Notes under the pieces: generated by a model | Told to the model about the DNA's origin: nothing | The model's input: only the letters and a program-made list of their open reading frames with translations | Databases searched by the model: none | Part shown: positions 1-5,525 of the stretch, piece by piece | How the letters are laid out: every line of letters begins with the position of its first letter | Numbering within the stretch: position 1 is the first letter of the stretch | Translations under genes and position numbers: made by a program | Origin: Caulobacteraceae bacterium | GTDB lineage: Bacteria > Pseudomonadota > Alphaproteobacteria > Caulobacterales > Caulobacteraceae | DNA length: 5,525 bases | Assembly (NCBI GenBank): GCA_028291305.1 | Contig: JAQGII010000113.1 | Location: 1-5,525 of the forward strand | Direction: 5' to 3'

Positions 1-3000
1 ATGGCCCGGGTGATCGGCGCCGTGGCCAAGGGCGACCTCTCCCAGACCATGGACCTGGAGAACGAGGAGCGGCCGTTGCGCGGGGAATTCCTGCGGATCG
101 GCAAGGTGGTGAACACCATGGTGGGCCAGCTGGGCTCGTTCGCCTCGGAAGTCACCCGGGTGGCCCGCGAAGTCGGCACCGAGGGCAAGCTCGGCGGCCA
201 GGCCCAGGTGAAGGGCGTCGCCGGCACCTGGAAGGATCTCACCGACAATGTGAACTTCATGGCCGCCAACCTTACCGGCCAGGTCCGCAATATCGCCGAG
301 GTGACCACCGCCGTGGCCAACGGCGACCTGTCGCGCAAGATCACCGTCGACGTGAAGGGCGAGGTGCTGGAGCTGAAGAACACCATCAACACCATGGTGG
401 ACCAGCTGAACTCCTTCTCCTCGGAAGTGACGCGGGTGGCCCGCGAAGTGGGTACCGAAGGCAAGCTCGGCGGCCAGGCGCAGGTGAAGGGCGTGGCCGG
501 CACCTGGAAGGACCTGACGGACAACGTGAACTTCATGGCCGCCAACCTGACCGGCCAGGTGCGCAACATCGCCGACGTGACCACCGCCGTGGCCCGCGGC
601 GACCTGTCCAAGAAGATCACCGTGGACGTGAAGGGCGAGATCCTCGAACTGAAGTCCACCATCAACACCATGGTGGACCAGCTGAACGCCTTCGCCTCGG
701 AAGTGACCCGGGTGGCGCGCGAAGTGGGCACCGAAGGCAAGCTCGGCGGCCAGGCCAAGGTGTCCGGCGTGGCCGGCACCTGGAAGGACCTGACCGACAA
801 CGTGAACATGATGGCCGCCAACCTGACCGGCCAGGTGCGTAACATCGCCGACGTCGTGACCGCGGTGGCCCAGGGCAACCTGAAGCGCAAGCTGACCCTG
901 GACGCCAAGGGCGAGATCGCGTCGCTGGCCGACACCATCAACGGCATGATCGAGACGCTGGCCACCTTCGCCGACCAGGTGACCAACGTGGCCCGCGAGG
1001 TGGGGATCGAAGGCAAGCTGGGCGGCCAGGCGCGCGTGCCCGGCGCCGCGGGCCTGTGGCGCGACCTGACCGACAACGTGAACGAGCTGGCCGCCAACCT
1101 GTCCACCCAGGTCCGCGCCATCGCCGAGGTGTCCACCGCCGTGACCAAGGGCGACCTGACCCGGTCGATCACCGTCGAGGCCTCGGGCGAAGTGGCCGCG
1201 CTCAAGGACAACATCAACGAGATGATCCGTAATCTGAAGGATCAGACGTTGAAGAACACCGAGCAGGACTGGCTGAAGACCAACCTGGCCCGCTTCACGC
1301 GGATGCTGCAGGGCGAACGCGCCGTGTCGACCGTGTCCAACCTGGTGCTGTCGGAGCTGGCGCCGCTGATCAACGCCCAGCACGGCGTCTTCTACGTCGC
1401 TGATCGCGACGACGAAGACAAGATGGTGATGAACCTGGCGGCGTCCTACGCCTTCAACAACCGCAAGCACGTGGCCAATCAGTTCCGCCTGCGCGAGGGC
1501 CTGATCGGGCAATGCGCCTACGAGAAGTCGCGCATCCTGCTGACCAACGTGCCCAAGGACTATGTGCAGATCTCGTCCGGCCTGGGCGAGGCCGCGCCGC
1601 TGAACATCATCGTGCTGCCGGCGCTGTTCGAAGGCGAGGTCAAGGCGGTGCTGGAGCTGGCCACCTACGGCGAATTCTCAGAGACGCACCAGTCCTTCCT
1701 CGATCAGCTGATGGAATCCATCGGCATCGTGCTCAACACCATCGCCGCCAACATGCGCACCGAGGGACTGCTCAAGCAGTCCCAGTTGCTGACCTCGGAA
1801 CTGCAGTCGCAGCAAGGGGAGCTCAAGAACACCAACGACCGCCTCGAGCAGCAAGCCGCCTCGCTGCGTCAGTCCGAGGAACTGCTGCGCGCCAAGCAGG
1901 AGGAGCTGCAGCAGACCAACGCCGAACTCGAAGACAAGGCCCGTCTGCTGTCGACCCAGAACCAGCAGGTGGAGGCCAAGAACCGGGAAGTCGAACAGGC
2001 CAAGCGCGCCCTCGAGGAGAAGGCCGAGCAGCTGGTGCTGACGTCCAAGTACAAGTCCGAGTTCCTGGCCAACATGAGCCACGAACTGCGCACGCCGCTG
2101 AACAGCCTGCTCATCCTGTCCAAGCTGCTGAGCGAAAACGCCCACGGCAACCTGACCGACAAGCAGGTCGACTCGGCCAAGAACATCCACGACGCCGGCG
2201 TCGACCTGCTGGTGCTGATCAACGACATCCTCGACCTGACCAAGATCGAGTCGGGCACGGACACCCTCGATATCGGCGAAACCTCCTTCGCCTCCCTGCG
2301 CGACCAGGTCGGCCGCACCTTCTCCGAACTGGCGCGGGGCAAGAACATCAGCTTCGCCGTGGATATCGACGAGGATCTCCCGCGTTCGATGTACACCGAC
2401 GAGAAGCGGCTGCAGCAGATCCTCAAGAACTTGCTGTCCAACGCCTTCAAGTTCACCGAGAAGGGCCACGTGAAACTACGGGTGGCGCGCACCGCCTCCG
2501 GTTGGAACGTGACCAACGATCACCTGGCCAAGGCCGGCCAGGTGATCGCCTTCGAGGTCGAGGATTCCGGCATCGGCATCCCCGAGGACAAGCAGCGGAT
2601 CATCTTCGAGGCCTTCCAGCAGGCCGACGGCACCACCAGTCGCAAATACGGCGGCACGGGCCTGGGGCTGTCGATCAGCCGGGAGATCGGTCGTCTGCTG
2701 GGCGGCGAACTCGCCGTCTCCTCGGCCCCCGGCCTCGGGTCGACCTTCACCTTCTACGTGCCGCTCAACTTCAGTCCGGCCGTGCAGCCCGCGGCGCCCC
2801 CCCGTACGGCCGCGACCGTGGCCAATGCGCGGGCCGCCGCCGCCAGCATCACGCTCGCGACGTCTTCGGATGTGGTGCTCGACGACCGCGAGGACATCGG
2901 TCCGGGGGATACCGTGGCCCTGATCGTCGAGGACGATCCGCGCTTCGCGGCCATCCTCCTGTCCCTGGTGCGGGACTCCGGCTTCAAGGGCGTCGTCAGC

Positions 3001-4113
3001 GGCGAAGGCTCGGCGGTCCTGGGACTGGCCCGGCGGTACGGGCCCCAGGCGATCATGCTGGACATCGGCCTGCCGGACATGGACGGCCTGGCCCTGCTCG
3101 ACCTGCTCAAGCGCACGCCCGAAACGCGCCACATCCCGGTCCACGTCATATCGGCGGACGACCAAAGAGGGCTCGGGCTGGCGATCGGAGCCTTCGGCTT
3201 CACCTCCAAGCCCGTCGAACGGGATGCGGTCGTTTCCACCCTGCAGGACGTCAAGAGCTTCGTCGCCAAGACCGAGCGCCGGATCGGCCTGGTGGGGGCG
3301 CCGGGCGAGGCGGCCGATATTCTCAACCAGGCCTTCGACGACGTGGCGATGATCGGTGATTTCGGCGCCGTGATCGACAGGCCGCAGGAGGAACGCGCCG
3401 ACGTGATCGTCATCGAATACGGCGCGACGCCGGTCGAAGAGGTGCTCGACGGGATCAAGCAGAATCCGGGCCTGTCGCCGATCGTCTTCTATGCGCCGGA
3501 CGAATTGCCCCCGGAGGAGGACCGCCGCCTGCGGCTGGCCCTGTTCAGCGGCCTCGCCCGCGTGGCCCGCCGGCCCGACCAACTGGTCGAGCAGACGGTG
3601 ATGCTGCTGCATGAACCGGTCGCCCACCTGCGCGATTCCGCACGGGCGCAACTGGCCAAGCTGCGGCGCGACGACCTGGTCCTGACCGGTCGCACCGTGC
3701 TGGTGATCGACGACGACATCCGCAACATCTTCTCCCTGGCCAGCGCCCTGGAGGAGTTCGGCATCAATCTCCACTACGCCGAAAGCGGCGCGGCGGGCCT
3801 GGATCTGCTCAAGGCGACCCCCGTCGTCGACGCGGTCCTGGTCGATATCATGATGCCCGACATGGACGGCTACGAGACGATCCGGGAAATTCGCGGCATG
3901 GATCGATTTGCCGACCTGCCGGTGGTGGCGGTCACGGCCAAGGCCATGAAGGGCGATCGCCAGAAATGCATCCGGGCCGGGGCGACGGACTATGTCTCCA
4001 AGCCGATCGACATCGATCAGCTGATCTCCGTGCTGAGGGTCTCCATCCGACGCGCAGACGCCGCACGGTTCGCCGCCGACAACGTCTCCCCGCTCGTGTC
4101 CGCGGGAGCCTGA
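1..4113 (+). CDS. Poly-HAMP / GAF hybrid sensor histidine kinase with three receiver domains (5' end probably cut)
   Basis: This is a multidomain hybrid histidine kinase that should autophosphorylate on His and pass phosphate to Asp in its own receivers. Residues 1-416 are HAMP domains: a partial one (1-48), then four 92-residue units (49-140, 141-232, 233-324, 325-416), each pairing a HAMP-like segment ([10 protein letters not shown]) with a canonical HAMP (GDLS). A GAF-like sensor domain spans about 436-585 and a long heptad-rich coiled coil about 586-685. The HisKA box is [14 protein letters not shown] with phospho-acceptor H694. The HATPase domain has its N-box at N814, G1 at DSGIGI 855-860, F-box near F869, G2 at GGTGLGL 884-890 and G3 near 911-915, so it looks catalytically complete. 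After an Ala/Pro-rich linker (about 925-965) come REC1 (E977/D978/D979, D1021, S1051, K1070), a degenerate receiver (about 1094-1205) and REC3 (D1237-D1239, D1282, T1312, K1334). The visible part has no transmembrane segment, signal peptide, Hpt or DNA-binding domain. The ATG at base 1 lies inside a HAMP helix, so the true start is probably upstream. The input signal is unknown. Family assignment is secure; the physiological role is not. Confidence 0.95.
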   Translation: MARVIGAVAKGDLSQTMDLENEERPLRGEFLRIGKVVNTMVGQLGSFASEVTRVAREVGTEGKLGGQAQVKGVAGTWKDLTDNVNFMAANLTGQVRNIAEVTTAVANGDLSRKITVDVKGEVLELKNTINTMVDQLNSFSSEVTRVAREVGTEGKLGGQAQVKGVAGTWKDLTDNVNFMAANLTGQVRNIADVTTAVARGDLSKKITVDVKGEILELKSTINTMVDQLNAFASEVTRVAREVGTEGKLGGQAKVSGVAGTWKDLTDNVNMMAANLTGQVRNIADVVTAVAQGNLKRKLTLDAKGEIASLADTINGMIETLATFADQVTNVAREVGIEGKLGGQARVPGAAGLWRDLTDNVNELAANLSTQVRAIAEVSTAVTKGDLTRSITVEASGEVAALKDNINEMIRNLKDQTLKNTEQDWLKTNLARFTRMLQGERAVSTVSNLVLSELAPLINAQHGVFYVADRDDEDKMVMNLAASYAFNNRKHVANQFRLREGLIGQCAYEKSRILLTNVPKDYVQISSGLGEAAPLNIIVLPALFEGEVKAVLELATYGEFSETHQSFLDQLMESIGIVLNTIAANMRTEGLLKQSQLLTSELQSQQGELKNTNDRLEQQAASLRQSEELLRAKQEELQQTNAELEDKARLLSTQNQQVEAKNREVEQAKRALEEKAEQLVLTSKYKSEFLANMSHELRTPLNSLLILSKLLSENAHGNLTDKQVDSAKNIHDAGVDLLVLINDILDLTKIESGTDTLDIGETSFASLRDQVGRTFSELARGKNISFAVDIDEDLPRSMYTDEKRLQQILKNLLSNAFKFTEKGHVKLRVARTASGWNVTNDHLAKAGQVIAFEVEDSGIGIPEDKQRIIFEAFQQADGTTSRKYGGTGLGLSISREIGRLLGGELAVSSAPGLGSTFTFYVPLNFSPAVQPAAPPRTAATVANARAAAASITLATSSDVVLDDREDIGPGDTVALIVEDDPRFAAILLSLVRDSGFKGVVSGEGSAVLGLARRYGPQAIMLDIGLPDMDGLALLDLLKRTPETRHIPVHVISADDQRGLGLAIGAFGFTSKPVERDAVVSTLQDVKSFVAKTERRIGLVGAPGEAADILNQAFDDVAMIGDFGAVIDRPQEERADVIVIEYGATPVEEVLDGIKQNPGLSPIVFYAPDELPPEEDRRLRLALFSGLARVARRPDQLVEQTVMLLHEPVAHLRDSARAQLAKLRRDDLVLTGRTVLVIDDDIRNIFSLASALEEFGINLHYAESGAAGLDLLKATPVVDAVLVDIMMPDMDGYETIREIRGMDRFADLPVVAVTAKAMKGDRQKCIRAGATDYVSKPIDIDQLISVLRVSIRRADAARFAADNVSPLVSAGA
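145..1248 (+). repeat. Four tandem 276-bp in-frame units encoding 92-residue HAMP pairs
   Basis: Units lie at 145-420, 421-696, 697-972 and 973-1248, with no spacer and no change of length. By hand alignment, units 1 and 2 match at 85 of 92 residues, units 2 and 3 at about 71, and units 3 and 4 at about 56, so divergence grows towards the GAF and kinase core. The first halves are best conserved: VAREVG and EGKLGGQA recur in all four, as does DLTDNVN. The array forms the signal-conducting HAMP stack of the kinase and resembles the roughly 90-residue repeats of fungal group III (Nik1/Os-1) kinases. A further partial HAMP (residues 1-48), with a few extra residues in its linker, precedes the array. 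These are protein-domain repeats, not a mobile or CRISPR-type repeat. Confidence 0.93.
4104..4108 (+). promoter_or_regulatory. Shine-Dalgarno-like GGGAG for the downstream kinase
   Basis: GGGAG lies six bases before the ATG at 4115, a normal spacing for a bacterial ribosome binding site. It sits inside the last codons of the upstream kinase gene. With a single base between the TGA (4111-4113) and the ATG, it supports this start and suggests translational coupling. No promoter-like element is evident at the junction, though a short one could be missed in such GC-rich DNA. Confidence 0.6.
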
Positions 4114-4114
4114 C

Positions 4115-5525
4115 ATGTCGCCCGAACGGGTGATCTCGCAGAGCTTGCGGAACGCTGACGACGACGCATGGCTTGAGGGGCTGCACGCCAAGATACTGAT
4201 CGTCGACGACGACGAGCGGAACGCCTTCGCCGCCACCAGCGCGCTGGCGGACCTGGGACATGAGATCGTCGTGGCCCGTTCGGGCGAGGACGCCCTGCGC
4301 TGCCTGCTGGCCGACGACTACGCCGTCATCCTGCTGGACCTGCACATGCCGGGCATGGACGGGTACGAGACCGCCGCCATGATCCGCCAGAGGCAGCGCA
4401 CCAACCGCACCCCGATCGTGTTCCTGACGGCGGTGTTCCGGGATGAGGCGCACCTGTTCCAGGCCTATTCCGCCGGGGCCGTGGACGTGGTGTTCAAGCC
4501 CGTCGACCCCTTCATCCTGCGTTCGAAGGTGAAGGTGCTGGTGGACCTGCATCTGAAGACCCGGGCCATCGAGGCCCAGTCGGAATATCGCCAGCGCCTG
4601 CTGGACGAGAACGCCAGGGTCCAAAGGGAAAAGGCGGTCGCCGAGAAGGCCCTGCGCCTCAGCCAGGAGCGGCAGCGGGCGATCCTGCAGGCCTTGCCCG
4701 TGGTCCTGCATTCCAACAGCGCGACAGCGCCCTATCAGCCCCTGTTCCTCAGCGACAACGTGGAGAGCGTCACCGGCTTCACCGCCGAGTATTTCATGGC
4801 CAATCCGGAGCTTGCCTTGGGCCGCGTCCATCCGGACGATTTGGACGGTTTCCGCGCGATCATGTCCACGGTTTCGCGCCAGGGCTATTATTCCTTCGAA
4901 TTCCGATGGCTGTGCGCGAACGGCGAATATCGCCGGTTCCTCGATCAGGGCGTGCTCGCCCCGGAAGCCGACGGCTCGGGCGAGATATTCGGCACCCTGC
5001 TCGACGTCACCGACCAGCGCCTGCTGGAGGAACAGCTCGTCCAGGCGCGGAAGATGGAGACGGTGGGGCAACTGACCGGCGGCGTGGCGCACGACTTCAA
5101 CAACCTGTTGACGGTGGTCATGGGCAACGTCGACCTGCTCAACAGGGATCCGAACCTCGACGAGCGACGCCGGCGTCAGCTCGGCGCCGTCAGGCACGCC
5201 GCCGAACGCGGCCAGCGGCTCACCCGCCAGCTCCTGGCCTTCTCCCGGCGTCAGCAGCTGTCTCCGGAAACGATCGACATCAATGGCCTGATCGAACGCT
5301 TCCTGCCGCTTGTGCAGCAGGCGCTGAACGATGCGGTGACCGTTCGCTTCGAGCCCTGCGAGCGCGACGTGCGGGCCTTCGTGGATCCGGCTCAATTGGA
5401 GAACGCCCTGCTCAACCTGGCCGTGAACGCCAGGGACGCCATGCCCAACGGCGGCGTCCTGTCCATTCGAGCGGACATCCCCGACGAGCTGCCGGCCCAA
5501 CTCAAGTCGTCGCCCCAAGACCGCG
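4115..5525 (+). CDS. Receiver-PAS sensor histidine kinase (3' end cut by the window)
   Basis: An open frame of 470 codons starts at ATG 4115 and reaches the right edge without a stop. Residues 25-145 are a complete receiver: [10 protein letters not shown] with acidic D31-D33, phospho-acceptor D75 in [12 protein letters not shown]105 and K128-P129. A charged, probably coiled-coil helix follows (about 148-190). A PAS domain of the PAS_3 type (about 190-303) shows RVHPDD near 237-242, a central FEFRW and the closing [16 protein letters not shown], which leads into the signalling helix. The HisKA box is [15 protein letters not shown] with H326, the class common in PAS-linked and hybrid kinases and different from the HELRTPLN box of the upstream gene. 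The HATPase N-box begins near 428 ([10 protein letters not shown], with N438 as the likely Mg-binding Asn). The G1 and G2 boxes, and any C-terminal receiver, lie beyond the window. The start is supported by a GGGAG element and the one-base gap to the upstream stop. The N-terminal receiver implies that phosphorylation by another kinase, plausibly the product of the upstream gene, controls this one; that link is inference. Confidence 0.93.
   Translation, partial: MSPERVISQSLRNADDDAWLEGLHAKILIVDDDERNAFAATSALADLGHEIVVARSGEDALRCLLADDYAVILLDLHMPGMDGYETAAMIRQRQRTNRTPIVFLTAVFRDEAHLFQAYSAGAVDVVFKPVDPFILRSKVKVLVDLHLKTRAIEAQSEYRQRLLDENARVQREKAVAEKALRLSQERQRAILQALPVVLHSNSATAPYQPLFLSDNVESVTGFTAEYFMANPELALGRVHPDDLDGFRAIMSTVSRQGYYSFEFRWLCANGEYRRFLDQGVLAPEADGSGEIFGTLLDVTDQRLLEEQLVQARKMETVGQLTGGVAHDFNNLLTVVMGNVDLLNRDPNLDERRRRQLGAVRHAAERGQRLTRQLLAFSRRQQLSPETIDINGLIERFLPLVQQALNDAVTVRFEPCERDVRAFVDPAQLENALLNLAVNARDAMPNGGVLSIRADIPDELPAQLKSSPQDR

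Noticed and set aside
145..1248. The 276-bp tandem repeats as a mobile, satellite or CRISPR-like array
   Set aside because: The units are contiguous, in frame and of constant length, and encode HAMP domains with mostly silent divergence. There are no spacers or terminal inverted repeats.
1678..2469. Antisense Leu/Gln-rich frame with apparent leucine periodicity
   Set aside because: The leucine runs are the complement of the CAG/CTG/GAG-rich coiled-coil codons of the kinase, not an independent protein.
1512..3359. Long + strand open frame (615 codons) in another frame inside the first kinase gene
   Set aside because: It is rich in Arg, Ala, Gly, Gln and Pro with no recognisable domain, as expected from an out-of-frame reading of GC-rich DNA. 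The overlapping frame encodes a clear multidomain kinase.
2476..4236. Long antisense open frame (586 codons) opposite the receivers and the gene junction
   Set aside because: It mirrors conserved receiver and kinase codons on the other strand, has low-complexity composition and no domain. Long antisense frames are common opposite high-GC genes.
4682..5023. PAS domain of the second kinase as a LOV photoreceptor
   Set aside because: No NCRFLQ-type motif with the flavin-binding Cys is present. The only Cys in the domain (about residue 267) sits in a late strand.
5060..5106. Second kinase as an HWE-family kinase
   Set aside because: The H-box reads [11 protein letters not shown], which fits the HisKA class of PAS-linked kinases. 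The visible N-box ([10 protein letters not shown]) does not show the HWE pattern, although the rest of the ATPase domain is not visible.
3932..5518. Long antisense open frame (528 codons) opposite the second kinase
   Set aside because: The + strand reading gives unmistakable receiver, PAS and HisKA motifs. The antisense product is His/Gln/Gly/Val-rich with no recognisable motif.

Overview
The window is a stretch of dense, high-GC bacterial coding DNA read entirely on the + strand. It holds two adjacent sensor histidine kinase genes, each cut by a window edge. Codon third positions are overwhelmingly G or C. The protein families (a poly-HAMP hybrid kinase with a GAF domain, followed by a receiver-PAS kinase with a [12 protein letters not shown]-box) are most familiar from Alphaproteobacteria such as Rhizobiales, Caulobacterales and Rhodospirillales. 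That assignment is an inference from family knowledge; no marker gene in the window fixes the organism.

Layout. Bases 1-4113 encode a very large cytosolic-looking hybrid kinase: poly-HAMP repeats, GAF, long coiled coil, HisKA, HATPase, receiver, degenerate receiver, receiver. Its N-terminus most likely lies upstream of base 1, because the first visible residues fall inside a HAMP domain. One base after its stop codon, a second gene starts at 4115 and runs open to the right edge: receiver, coiled coil, PAS, HisKA with an AHDFNNLL box, and the first part of the ATPase domain. A GGGAG Shine-Dalgarno-like element overlaps the 3' end of the first gene.

How they may work together. The tight spacing indicates translation from one mRNA. 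The first protein has two intact receivers but neither a phosphotransfer (Hpt) domain nor a DNA-binding output. The second begins with an intact receiver and is itself a kinase. A phosphorelay or cross-regulation from the first kinase to the receiver of the second is a reasonable hypothesis, but the sequence does not prove it.

The most notable points are the 92-residue tandem repeat array, resembling fungal group III (Nik1/Os-1) kinases, whose two most similar copies differ almost only by silent changes; a middle pseudo-receiver with Glu at the phosphoacceptor position; and the kinase-to-kinase operon layout. I saw no RNA genes, mobile elements, CRISPR arrays, terminators or recognisable promoters. 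There is no non-coding gap longer than one base, so a promoter would have to lie upstream of the window.
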